From contig CAZVZK010000051.1 in assembly GCA_964630925.1 (NCBI GenBank), positions 1 through 63,141 of the forward strand: a stretch of DNA of 63,141 nt, read 5' to 3'. Each line of letters opens with the position of its first letter. The first letter of the stretch is position 1. The notes beneath the pieces are model-generated. The model did not search any database. It was not told where the DNA came from and was given only the letters and a program-made list of their open reading frames with translations. Below, piece by piece: positions 16,644 to 24,544 of the stretch. Both the position numbers and the translations under genes were made by a program. This DNA comes from RGDT01 sp964630925. GTDB taxonomy: Bacteria; Planctomycetota; Planctomycetia; Gemmatales; Gemmataceae.

Positions 16644-17092
16644 GAGCCACCTCGGAAGGTGAGGAGCCGGGACCGCTACAGCCAGGGTGGCCGGTTCGAA
16701 GGGATGTGTTACGGGCCAGTGACCTGCGCGGGCGCTCGACGTGTCAGGGCGTCGCGGTGGTGTGTGGGCGGCCGGGGTCGGGCTCTGACGACCCAGACGC
16801 AGGGCGCGTGGCTGAACGTCAAACTCATCCGGGGCCGGCTCCGTGGTCGCCCGAGCCCGACCCGGGTCGGGGGGGGGCGCCCCCCGCGCCCGGGCAGGGG
16901 GGGGGCATTCCGCCCCACCCCCCGGACGGTGCCAGNNNNNNNNNNCGGCCGGGGGTCCCCCCCCCCCCCCCGGGGGTGGGGCGCGGGCGACCACGGATCA
17001 GGGCATGTGAGAAGACATGACGCCCATCCAGCGGTCCGTTCCAAGGTCGCCAGAGCCCTACCCCGGCCACCCGAACCGCACCCGATCTCGGG
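16644..17092. other. Gene-free GC-rich stretch with a 10-N gap
   Basis: No supportable gene. The gap (16936-16945) lies in long runs of G and C. CCGTGGTCGCCCG at 16841-16853 recurs inverted at 16984-16996, and a 22-base relative of the left arm (16845-16866) recurs at 17045-17066 with three changes. The stretch is thus a palindromic repeat area where the assembly is unreliable. Confidence 0.7.
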
Positions 17093-17923
17093 TCAGATGG
17101 GTATCTCCAGCTCTTCCTCCTCGGTGGCCACCAGGATCACCTCTTCGGGCGGCGGCAGGACGGCGGGCGGCGGCTTCAGGCGTGCGCGCTGGTAGCGGGC
17201 GCGTGAATGGCCGATGACCTGCTTCGTGGTGCCGAGGAGGGCGAGGGCGGAAGTGAGGGGGACGCCGGCGTCGGTGAAGAGGCGGAGGACGGTGGCGCGT
17301 TCGCGGAGGCGCTGGCCCTGCTGCGAGAGGCGGGTGGTGGTGCGTGTCGGGGCGATGGTGTTGAAGCCGACCTGCTCGATGGTCACGCCCCACGGCTCCA
17401 GGGCGAGCTGGACGCGGATCTTCAGCTCGCCGTCGAGGCCCTCCTTGGCGGCCAGCTCGGCGCGGGTCTTGTGGCCGATGATGGCGGCGACGCCGAGGGC
17501 GAGGGCGGTGAGGCAGCCACCGCGTAGGTCGTCGATCTCGACGGTGGCCTTGATGGGGTCGGAGATGCGGAAGACGAGGGTGGCGTCGGCGTCGAAGACG
17601 AGGCCGTCGGCGCTGGCGACGCGCTGCGGCGGGGGCGACAGGGTGACGGAGCGGGCGGGCAGGACGCGGGCTGTCTGGAAGAATGGGATGAGGGGGTGGA
17701 AGCCTGGCTCGAGGACGCGGACGGGGCGGCCCCAGGAGAAGAGGACGCCGGACTGCCCCGTCTGGACGGTGATGCCCCACATGCGGATGAAGGCGAAGAG
17801 GGCGAGGGCGGCGGCGTAGGGGTTGCGGCGGACCCACTCGATCACCGCCTTGGTCACCACGCCGATGAGCCACCAGGCGGCATCGACGGCCCACCACAGC
17901 CAGCCGAGGAGCCAGTCGATCAT
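17093..17923 (-). CDS. SPFH/band 7 membrane protein, second of pair
   Basis: 276 aa from ATG at 17923. The N-terminus has Trp-rich hydrophobic helices (residues about 3-50, IDWLLGWLWWAVDAAWWLIG and a second one), then a prohibitin-homology (SPFH) domain with SGVLFSWGRPVRVLEPGFHP and a long helical part, ending in an acidic tail (EEEELEIPI). SPFH proteins form oligomeric membrane microdomain cages, like HflK/HflC or flotillin. Unlike the upstream partner it has clear membrane segments, so the two may form a two-component ring. It overlaps its partner by ATGA. Confidence 0.85.
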   Translation of the reverse strand: MIDWLLGWLWWAVDAAWWLIGVVTKAVIEWVRRNPYAAALALFAFIRMWGITVQTGQSGVLFSWGRPVRVLEPGFHPLIPFFQTARVLPARSVTLSPPPQRVASADGLVFDADATLVFRISDPIKATVEIDDLRGGCLTALALGVAAIIGHKTRAELAAKEGLDGELKIRVQLALEPWGVTIEQVGFNTIAPTRTTTRLSQQGQRLRERATVLRLFTDAGVPLTSALALLGTTKQVIGHSRARYQRARLKPPPAVLPPPEEVILVATEEEELEIPI

Positions 17924-18687
17924 TCGCCGCCCTCCGCCGAGCCGCCGCCGGCGTCGAAGTCGAGGGTCGGCTGGTCCGTGCGCGGCGGGGCGGAGTCCTC
18001 GACGCGGTCGGCGGCCTCGCTGGGGCGGAGGGCGACGACGGAGCCGCTGATGAGGGCGACGGCGGCGGTCTCGCCGAGTTGGCCATCGGAGCGGAATTGA
18101 CGGTAGAGGGCGAGCTTCTCCTCGGCGAGCTTGCGGAGCTGGGTGATCTCGAGCGTCTCGGGGGTGGGGGAGAAGGTGGAGAAGCCGAACTCGTGGATCT
18201 TGATGCCCCACTGGGCCTCGACGGGGGCGAGGTCGGCCTTGACGGCGGCGACCATGTGGGGGAGGTCGCGGACGGTCTCGCGGTCCTGGGCCTTGACGAC
18301 ACGCTGGACGGCGAGGACCATGCGGTTCTTGAGGCCGGCGACGAGGTTGTCGATCTCGATGAGGGCCTTGCGGAGGTCGATGATCTGGTAGACGGCGCGG
18401 GCGCCGACCTCGTAGACGAGGTCGTCGGAGAGCTGGATGGCCTGCTTCTCCAATTCGATGGTGGTGTGGCGTGTGTCGCCGACGCGGTAGGCCTGGATGA
18501 TGGGCCACTTCCAGTGGACGCCGGGGCCGACGACGTTGCCGGCGCGTCCGAGGGTGAACTTGAGGGCGTGCTGGCCGTCGTAGACGACGACGAAGACGCC
18601 GGTGACGGCCTGGAGGAAGCCGAGCAGGCCGGAGGGGGGCTGCTGCTGGGTCGGGGTGTGGGTCGGGTTGGGCTGCGTCTGGTTCAT
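17920..18687 (-). CDS. SPFH/band 7 protein, first of pair
   Basis: 255 aa. A Gln/Pro/Thr-rich N-terminus, one short hydrophobic stretch (FLQAVTGVFVVVYDG), then the SPFH domain (LGRAGNVVGPGVHWKWPIIQ, residues about 45-220) and a charged, Asp/Glu-rich tail. It probably interacts with the overlapping second SPFH gene product in the membrane, as HflK does with HflC; no HflB-type protease lies nearby. The promoter at 18694-18721 places transcription start at or next to the ATG. Confidence 0.85.
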   Translation of the reverse strand: MNQTQPNPTHTPTQQQPPSGLLGFLQAVTGVFVVVYDGQHALKFTLGRAGNVVGPGVHWKWPIIQAYRVGDTRHTTIELEKQAIQLSDDLVYEVGARAVYQIIDLRKALIEIDNLVAGLKNRMVLAVQRVVKAQDRETVRDLPHMVAAVKADLAPVEAQWGIKIHEFGFSTFSPTPETLEITQLRKLAEEKLALYRQFRSDGQLGETAAVALISGSVVALRPSEAADRVEDSAPPRTDQPTLDFDAGGGSAEGGE

Positions 18688-18693
18688 CCAGGC

Positions 18694-18721
18694 AGGGTAA
18701 GGCGGGGCCGCGTGGCGTCAA
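18694..18721 (-). promoter_or_regulatory. Promoter of the SPFH pair
   Basis: On the minus strand TTGACG (18721-18716), 16-bp spacer, TACCCT (18699-18694). The ATG begins at 18687, about where transcription would start, so a leaderless message is likely. Confidence 0.5.
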
Positions 18722-18740
18722 GGGGCGGGGCCGGGCTGGA

Positions 18741-18785
18741 AACCTTCATCCGGCCGTGTCTGCCACTGGCGGCCGGATGAGGGTT
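18741..18785. repeat. Inverted repeat between divergent genes
   Basis: Arms AACCTTCATCCGGCCG (18741-18756) and CGGCCGGATGAGGGTT (18770-18785) pair with one mismatch around a 13-base loop. It lies between the SPFH promoter and the thioredoxin promoter and overlaps the -35 of the latter, so it could be an operator; a short T run follows on the plus strand, so a terminator-like role is also possible. Confidence 0.6.
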
Positions 18786-18812
18786 TTCACCACCCGGATC
18801 GTCTCATACCCT
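18784..18812 (+). promoter_or_regulatory. Weak promoter of the thioredoxin gene
   Basis: TTTTCA (18784-18789), 17-bp spacer, TACCCT (18807-18812), 51 bases before the ATG. The -35 is partly inside the inverted repeat. Confidence 0.3.
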
Positions 18813-18863
18813 GTCAGCACCGGCATCCCGCCGGCGCCCCGCCTTCTCCTGATCGAGGTCCCC

Positions 18864-19934
18864 ATGCTGCGCACGATGTTGTTTGCCTTCGCGCTGGCCG
18901 GTTTGGCCATCGCCGCCACCAGGGCGGAGGACAAGCCCGGCGGCGACGCCACCAAGAAACTCAAGGTCGGCGACCCCGCCCCCAAGCTGACCGTCACGAA
19001 GTACCTCCAGGGCGAGGAGGTCAAGTCGTTGGAGAAGGACAAGGTCTACGTCGTCGAGTTCTGGGCCACCTGGTGCGGGCCGTGCATCGTCATGATGCCG
19101 CACCTCGCCGACCTGGCCGAGGAGTACAAGGACAAGGGCGTCACCTTCATCGGCTTCTCCTCGAAGGCCAACGACAAGCTCGACAAGGCCGAGCCGTTCG
19201 TCAAGAAGCGCGGGCCGAAGCTCGGCTACCGGTTCGCGTGGGAGGACGGCAGCGAGACCAACGCCGCGTGGATGACGGCCTCCGGCCAGCGCGGCATCCC
19301 GTGCAGCTTCGTGGTGGACAAGGCCGGCAAGATCGCGTTCATGGGCCACCCGATGTACCTCGACGTGGTGCTGCCCAAGGTGGTGGCCGGGACGTGGAAG
19401 GCGGAGGAGGCCGGCGAGGAGATCAAGAAGATCGAGGCGGAGGTCAACGGCGTGTTCAAGGCCATCAACGGCGCCGACAAGGAGGCCGCCCTCAAGGCGA
19501 TCACCGACTTCGACAAGAAGAACCCCGGCCTGGCCAAGATCCCCTACTTCACGGGGCCGAAGTTGAGCCTGTTGATCGGGGCCGGCAAGTTCGCCGACGC
19601 GCGGAAAATGGCCGAGGGCGTGATCGCCTCCGCCAGCAAGCGCGCTGACGGCATGGCCCTGCGCACGGTGTCTGCCTCGCTCCGCACGAAGGAGGCGATC
19701 GCCGACAAGGACACCGCCGCGCTGGCGCTCAAGGCCGCCGAGGCCATGCTGAAGATGGAAGGCGAGAAGGACGCGATGGCGCTGTACAACCTGGCCGAGA
19801 CGCACTTCGCGCTGGGGGACAAGGACAAGGCCATCGAATTCGGGAAGAAGGCCGTCGAGAACGCCGAGGGGCGGTTGAAGGACTCCCTCCAGAAGCAGGT
19901 GGAGCGTTACGAGGCCAAGGGCAAGGAGGCGTGA
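18864..19934 (+). CDS. Secreted thioredoxin (TlpA-like) with helical C-terminal domain
   Basis: 356 aa from ATG 18864, which starts a clean signal peptide (residues 1-21, ending ATRA). The thioredoxin fold (about 35-190) has VEFWATWCGPCIVMMPHL with active-site WCGPC at 70-74 and the cis-Pro region GQRGIPCSFVVDKAGK. Residues about 200-356 are alpha-helical and Lys/Ala-rich with TPR-like units (ALYNLAETHFALGDKDKAIE). TlpA-type proteins reduce disulfides outside the cytoplasm, for example during cytochrome c maturation, which would fit a genome with many heme proteins. A good terminator follows. Confidence 0.9.
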   Translation: MLRTMLFAFALAGLAIAATRAEDKPGGDATKKLKVGDPAPKLTVTKYLQGEEVKSLEKDKVYVVEFWATWCGPCIVMMPHLADLAEEYKDKGVTFIGFSSKANDKLDKAEPFVKKRGPKLGYRFAWEDGSETNAAWMTASGQRGIPCSFVVDKAGKIAFMGHPMYLDVVLPKVVAGTWKAEEAGEEIKKIEAEVNGVFKAINGADKEAALKAITDFDKKNPGLAKIPYFTGPKLSLLIGAGKFADARKMAEGVIASASKRADGMALRTVSASLRTKEAIADKDTAALALKAAEAMLKMEGEKDAMALYNLAETHFALGDKDKAIEFGKKAVENAEGRLKDSLQKQVERYEAKGKEA

Positions 19935-19957
19935 GCCTGAGCCGTGAGGCTCCGACT

Positions 19958-19999
19958 TCGCCGCCGGGGCCGGCCATCCGACCCCGGCGGCGAGTTTTT
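19958..19999 (+). terminator. Rho-independent terminator of the thioredoxin gene
   Basis: Arms TCGCCGCCGGGG (19958-19969) and CCCCGGCGGCGA (19982-19993) pair perfectly around a 12-base loop and are followed by GTTTTT. The T run touches the stop codon of the convergent gene. Confidence 0.85.
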
Positions 20000-20871
20000 C
20001 AGGCGGCCAGGGGCTTGCTGCGGATGGGCGAGAGGCTGCCGCGCCGCACGTCCTTCATCTGGAAGATGAAGTCCCCGTTCGGCATGGGGCCCGAGAACCG
20101 CTGGCCGATCAGCGTGGTGAGGAGATAAGGCGCTACCTTGACGGGCAGGTCATCCTGGTAGTAGACCCGTTGTCCTCCCGTCATGCGGTGTGATCCCACG
20201 GCGACGACGTGATCGACGGAGACCTGTGCATCGAGATCCGGGATGTCGCCGGTGTGGCAGTCCACCGCCGGGAGGAAGAGGCGGTCCGGGCGCATTGGCC
20301 GATACCACCAGAGTAGCGGGTCGGCGAGCCGCGCCCGCGCGTTGTTGAAGCAACAGAGGGCCATCGTCCAGCCCGGATACCAGCGGGCGTAGGCGTCGAA
20401 CAGGGCGGGGTTGAGGGTGGGCCGTTTCGAGCTGGGCACCCGGTGCAGGGCGGCCGGAATGTCCCGCGGGTCATCCGCGAGGACGACGGTGTAGATCCCG
20501 GTCTGGAAGACCTGGACTCTCGGCTCATCGGACAACAGCATCGACATCCTTCGCCAGGTGCTGGCATGGGGTACGGGCGGGGCGACCGCGTCGGCCATAT
20601 CCTGGAGGATGCCGCGGCAGCTCGCCGTGTCGAGGACGTTGGCCTGCGTCATCGTCCGTGGGACGGCCGGGAAGGGCAGGATCATTGCGTTGCCCGTGTG
20701 GCCGAAGGGGAGCCAGCCCGCGAGCTGCGACAGCCATCCGACGCGGCCCTGGACCTTATTCTGGTAGCCGAGGACGTGGACGGGCTCACCGGCCTCGCCG
20801 ATGACCTCCGCGCCGTAGAGGACCGTGTCCGTGAAGGCGACCGAGACACCCGGGGAGACGGAACAGCACAT
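19999..20871 (-). CDS. Unknown 290-aa protein downstream of a WD40 gene
   Basis: 290 aa, not recognised. No signal peptide or clear membrane helix. It has several aromatic-rich stretches (YARWYPGWTMALCCFNN, LLWWYRPMRPDRLFLPAVD) and a C-terminal strand-rich part with DHVVAVGSHRMTGGQ. The CC pair at the start and a second one near the middle are notable. It follows a WD40 gene by 30 bases on the same strand, so both are probably one operon and may work together. Confidence 0.6.
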   Translation of the reverse strand: MCCSVSPGVSVAFTDTVLYGAEVIGEAGEPVHVLGYQNKVQGRVGWLSQLAGWLPFGHTGNAMILPFPAVPRTMTQANVLDTASCRGILQDMADAVAPPVPHASTWRRMSMLLSDEPRVQVFQTGIYTVVLADDPRDIPAALHRVPSSKRPTLNPALFDAYARWYPGWTMALCCFNNARARLADPLLWWYRPMRPDRLFLPAVDCHTGDIPDLDAQVSVDHVVAVGSHRMTGGQRVYYQDDLPVKVAPYLLTTLIGQRFSGPMPNGDFIFQMKDVRRGSLSPIRSKPLAA

Positions 20872-20901
20872 CGCATCGCCCTCCGCCTGATTCTGCCGTT
20901 G

Positions 20902-21813
20902 TCACACATCCACATCCCACACGACCACCTTGTCGGCGGTCCCTGCGGCGGCCATCGACCCGTCGGGGGAGAACGCGAGATGCCCCGTCACGCCCGCGCC
21001 CCAGTCGAATGCCGCCAGCTCCTTGCCGCCGCCGACGTCCCAGAAGCGGACGCTCCCGTCCGGGCAGCACACGCCCAGGAACCGGCCCGACGGGTGCCAG
21101 GCGAGCGCCGTCACGGTGCCCCGCACCGCCTTGAACTTCCGCACGCACTCGCCGGATTCCGGCGCCCAGACGCGCACCGTCCCCACGGCGGCCGTGGCCA
21201 GCAGGCGCCCCTCCGGCGAGAAGGCGACCGCGTTGATGCCCTGAGTGTGCGGCAGCGTGGACACCCAGGCGCCCGTCTCCAGCGAGTGGACGAGGGCGTT
21301 CCGGTACGGCGGGAACCGCTCCCGATACCAGACGACGAAACGGCCCGTCAGGGCGGCGGCGTAGGAGGGGCCGAGACGTTCGGCGCCGGGGCAGAGGCCC
21401 AGGACGGCGAAGCCCGGCACCTCGACGATTTCGGAGCGGTCGAAGCGGATGTCCTCGCCGACGGTCCGCACGGCGCGGCGGCCGTCCACGGAGACGGCAT
21501 ACAGGCAACTGATGAGGAACTTATGCCCGGCGTCCGTGTACGCCTCGGCCGGCGCGGGCAGCGGGAGGCCGGCGGAGTGGGCGCTGGCCAGTGGGGCGAG
21601 ATCCCACACGGCGCGGTGGGCCACAAGCCAGCGCCCATCCCCGGAGAACGACCTGATCGGATCGACGTACTTCCGCGGGGCACCGAACGTGGCCGGGGCC
21701 GCGCGGGACGCCGTGTCGTGGAAGGCGAGGACGCCGTCCCGGCGGATCAGCAGCAGCAGGCCCGGCGCCGGCCAACCGACGAGGAGGACGCCCGGCTGAT
21801 CGATCAGGAACAT
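20902..21813 (-). CDS. Soluble WD40 repeat protein
   Basis: 303 aa, no signal peptide. WD40 units run through most of the chain: VWDLAPLAS, HTQGINAVAFSPEGRLLATAA, VRVWAPESG, VTALAWHPSGRFLGVCCPDG, VRFWDVGGG and LAFSPDGSMAAAGTADKVV. The first third is less regular (PGVLLVGWPAPGLLLLIRRDG). It probably forms a single propeller that binds proteins in the cytoplasm. It is divergent from prs; a TATCCT on its strand at 21837-21842 may be its -10. Confidence 0.8.
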   Translation of the reverse strand: MFLIDQPGVLLVGWPAPGLLLLIRRDGVLAFHDTASRAAPATFGAPRKYVDPIRSFSGDGRWLVAHRAVWDLAPLASAHSAGLPLPAPAEAYTDAGHKFLISCLYAVSVDGRRAVRTVGEDIRFDRSEIVEVPGFAVLGLCPGAERLGPSYAAALTGRFVVWYRERFPPYRNALVHSLETGAWVSTLPHTQGINAVAFSPEGRLLATAAVGTVRVWAPESGECVRKFKAVRGTVTALAWHPSGRFLGVCCPDGSVRFWDVGGGKELAAFDWGAGVTGHLAFSPDGSMAAAGTADKVVVWDVDV

Positions 21814-21855
21814 GGCCCGCCCTCGCCCCGGCGGTCAGGATACGGGCGGGCCACG

Positions 21856-21884
21856 TTGACGGCAGTTCACGCCGCCTTCATAAT
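21856..21884 (+). promoter_or_regulatory. Promoter of prs
   Basis: TTGACG (21856-21861), 17-bp spacer, CATAAT (21879-21884), 36 bases before the ATG. One of the best sigma-70-type matches in the window. Confidence 0.65.
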
Positions 21885-21920
21885 GAACCCTGACTCGCGC
21901 CCGTCCTCGGCGGCAGGCCC

Positions 21921-22874
21921 ATGCAGCAATACAAGACGTTGAAGGTGTTCAGCGGACGCGCCAACCTCCCGCTCGCGGAGAAGATCGCGCGGCACCTCAA
22001 CGACTCACTCGGCAAGGTCACGCTCGGGAATTTCCCCGACGGCGAGATCAGCATGCGCATCGACGAGGACGTGCGCGGGCGCGACGTGTACGTCGTCCAG
22101 CCGACGTGCCCCCCGGTCAACGAGAACCTGATGGAATTGCTCGTGATGCTGGACTGCCTCAAGCGGGCCAGCGCCGCACGCATCTCCGCCGTCATCCCGT
22201 ACTACGGGTACGCCCGGCAGGACCGCAAGGACCAGGGGCGCGTCCCCATCACGGCGAAGCTGGTGGCCGACCTGATCTCCGTCGGCGGGGCGAACCGGGT
22301 CATCACGTTGGACCTGCACGCGGCACAGATCCAGGGCTTCTTCGACGTGCCGGTGGACCACCTGCACGCGCTGCCGGTCATCATCGAGTGGGTCAAGAGC
22401 CTGGGCATCCCGTCGCGCGACCTGGTCGTCCTAAGCCCGGACGAGGGGTCGGTCAAGAAGGCGCTGATCTACCAGAAAAAGCTCGGGGGGTCGATCTCAA
22501 TCGTGGACAAGAGGCGATCCAGCGCGGTGGACACCCAGCAGGCCAACCTGATCGGTGCGTCGCTGGAGGGGAAGTCAGTCGTCATCTTCGACGACATGAT
22601 CTCGACGGCCGGGAGCATCGTGGGCGCGGCGCAGGTGGCGCGGAAGGCGGGGGCGAAGGAGGTCTACGCCTGCGCGACGCACGGCGTGCTGTGCGGGCCG
22701 GCCATCGAGAAGCTGCGCGAGTCGGGGATCAAGCAGGTGGTGGTGACGGACAGCATCCCGCTGCTGCCGAGCAAGCACCTGCCCAACCTGACGGTGCTGA
22801 GCGTGTCGAAGCTGCTGGCCGAGGCGATCCGGCGCATCCACACCAACGAGTCGGTGAGCAAGCTGTTCGAGTGA
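21921..22874 (+). CDS. prs: Ribose-phosphate pyrophosphokinase (PRPP synthetase)
   Basis: 317 aa, full length for the family. It transfers pyrophosphate from ATP to ribose 5-phosphate to make PRPP for purine, pyrimidine, histidine, tryptophan and NAD synthesis. Family signatures: FPDGEISMRI, YYGYARQDRKDQGR (ATP-binding loop), the Mg/PRPP signature DLHAAQIQGFFDVPVDHL (about residues 131-148), and the PRPP-binding loop DDMISTAGS (about 220). It is cytoplasmic and stands alone with its own promoter. Confidence 0.97.
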   Translation: MQQYKTLKVFSGRANLPLAEKIARHLNDSLGKVTLGNFPDGEISMRIDEDVRGRDVYVVQPTCPPVNENLMELLVMLDCLKRASAARISAVIPYYGYARQDRKDQGRVPITAKLVADLISVGGANRVITLDLHAAQIQGFFDVPVDHLHALPVIIEWVKSLGIPSRDLVVLSPDEGSVKKALIYQKKLGGSISIVDKRRSSAVDTQQANLIGASLEGKSVVIFDDMISTAGSIVGAAQVARKAGAKEVYACATHGVLCGPAIEKLRESGIKQVVVTDSIPLLPSKHLPNLTVLSVSKLLAEAIRRIHTNESVSKLFE

Positions 22875-22894
22875 TGCGTGTCGGCGGCCCGCCC

Positions 22895-22923
22895 TACCAT
22901 TCCCCTGCGGGGCGGTGTAGGAT
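22895..22923 (+). promoter_or_regulatory. Candidate promoter of the PP2C gene
   Basis: TACCAT (22895-22900), 17-bp spacer, TAGGAT (22918-22923), 33 bases before the ATG at 22957. The -35 is a poor match. Confidence 0.3.
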
Positions 22924-22956
22924 GTACCCAGCGGGACGGCCCGCGAACGCCCCTCG

Positions 22957-24273
22957 ATGCCTGGGTACCATTCGGTGACACGGTTCGATCAGATCGAGCA
23001 TGCCTGCCTGACGGACGTGGGTGTCCGGCGAAGCCACAACCAGGACAACTACGCGATCCAACTGGCCAGCGATGACGAGGGCTGGCGGCAGCGTGGGCAC
23101 CTGTTCGTGGTGGCCGACGGCATGGGCGCGCACGCGGTGGGGGAGAAGGCGGCCGAGCAGGCCGCCCAAACGATCCCGCACATCTACCAGAAGCACGCCC
23201 AGCAGGGGCCGGTGCAGGCCCTCCGCAAGTCGTTCGTGGAGGCGAACGCGGGCATCCACTCGTGCGGGCAGCAGAACCGCGAATTCGAGGGGATGGGCAC
23301 GACCTCGACGGCGCTCCTCCTCCGCCCCGACGGGGCCTGGGTGGGGCACGTCGGCGACAGCCGCTGCTACCGTATCCGGGCCGGGGTCATCGAGCAGCTC
23401 AGTTACGACCACAGCCTGGTGTGGGAGTACGCCCGGCTGCAGCACCTCGATCCGGATGAGGTGGAGGACATCCCCAGCAATGTGATCCACCGCTGCCTGG
23501 GGCCGGAGGCGCTGGTGCAGGTCGACGTGGAGGGGCCGCACGCGATCCAGCCGGGGGACGTGTTCCTGCTGTGCAGTGACGGGCTTTCCGGCCAGGTGAC
23601 CGACCCGGAGATCGGCGCCGTGGCGAGCGTGCTGCCGCCGGCGGAGGCGTGTCGTTTCCTCGTGGACCTGTCGAACCTGCGGGGCGGGCCGGACAACATC
23701 ACGGTCCTGATCATCCGCGTCGGCACCGACCCCAACCCGGCGCCGGCGTCCGGCCCCAAGGGCGCCCCCGGCCTGCTGTCGTTCCTGCCGTGGTGGGCGA
23801 CGGCCCTGTTGGCCGGCATCCTGCTGGCGGTGGGGGCGGCGGGGCTGCAGCGGATCGAGCTCTCGACGCTGGCCCTGCCGGTGTTCGGCGGGGCGGTGAT
23901 CGCGGTGGTGGTGGGCGTGGTGGGGTTCGTACACCATTACCGGCAGGAGCAGAGCCGGCTGGCGGACGAGGACCAGGACCGCCCGCCGGCGCGGGCGCAC
24001 CGGCGGCGGACGTGCAAGATCGAGAAGCCGCTGCTGGACAAGCTGGTGAAGGCGCTGAACACGTTGCAGCAGATGGCGGAGGAGAAGGGCTGGACGCCGG
24101 ACTGGGACACGGTCAAGTCGTGCAAGCTGGCCGGGGACGGGTTGATGGGGGCGGGCGACCTGCCGGGGGCGTTCCGCGAATACTGCCGGGCGATGTTGCC
24201 GCTGACGAGGGCCTACCACGAGCGGCGGCAGAAGGAGGAGGTCTTCCGGCCGGTGTGGGACAAGGTGAAGTGA
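22957..24273 (+). CDS. PP2C-type Ser/Thr protein phosphatase with membrane segments
   Basis: 438 aa. The N-terminal PP2C domain (about 10-255) has the metal-ligand motifs RSHNQDNY (Asp 30), VVADGMGAH, GMGTTSTALLL, GHVGDSRCYRIR, LCSDGLSGQVTD and GGPDNITVL. Two hydrophobic helices follow at about 270-325, then a charged helical region of about 100 residues. It removes phosphate from Ser/Thr residues; the Ser/Thr kinase gene that lies convergently 270 bases downstream is a likely opposing enzyme. The second half may be an interaction domain. Confidence 0.93.
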   Translation: MPGYHSVTRFDQIEHACLTDVGVRRSHNQDNYAIQLASDDEGWRQRGHLFVVADGMGAHAVGEKAAEQAAQTIPHIYQKHAQQGPVQALRKSFVEANAGIHSCGQQNREFEGMGTTSTALLLRPDGAWVGHVGDSRCYRIRAGVIEQLSYDHSLVWEYARLQHLDPDEVEDIPSNVIHRCLGPEALVQVDVEGPHAIQPGDVFLLCSDGLSGQVTDPEIGAVASVLPPAEACRFLVDLSNLRGGPDNITVLIIRVGTDPNPAPASGPKGAPGLLSFLPWWATALLAGILLAVGAAGLQRIELSTLALPVFGGAVIAVVVGVVGFVHHYRQEQSRLADEDQDRPPARAHRRRTCKIEKPLLDKLVKALNTLQQMAEEKGWTPDWDTVKSCKLAGDGLMGAGDLPGAFREYCRAMLPLTRAYHERRQKEEVFRPVWDKVK

Positions 24274-24290
24274 GGCTGAAGTAGAGTCGT

Positions 24291-24521
24291 CCACGGATCA
24301 CACGGAAAACACGGAAGACAGCCAAGACCAGAAGCAGGTAGGGGACGATGTCCTCTCCTGCTTCTGGTCTTGGCCTGGTTCAAGGGCGGGTAACAGGCCG
24401 GTGCCGTTCCTGTGCAAGTTGCTGTGCAAATCGGTCACACCCCCTTTGTGGGTGTTACCTACTCCGCTCTGATCCTGAACCATGCCCAGGTCTTGATCCG
24501 TTTGATCCGTGCGATCCGTGG
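24291..24521. repeat. ATCCGTG-type inverted repeat array with central hairpin
   Basis: At the left, 24291-24319 has CCACGGATCA-like units; at the right, 24494-24521 has the inverse (GATCCGT units ending GATCCGTGG). Inside is a perfect 18-bp hairpin: GCCAAGACCAGAAGCAGG (24321-24338) and its complement (24357-24374), whose loop can pair further. It lies between two convergent genes and may terminate both. A similar repeat is at 52187-52310. The rest of this 271-base region holds no gene. Confidence 0.75.
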
Positions 24522-24544
24522 AAGGCTCTTCTCGTTCGCCCTTC

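Noticed and set aside
16690..16730. GGTTCGAA resembling a tRNA T-loop
   Set aside because: Stem bases do not pair on either strand and no anticodon or acceptor stem was found.
24430..24460. Second terminator (ACACCC...GGGTGT)
   Set aside because: Six-base stem without a T run; too weak to call.
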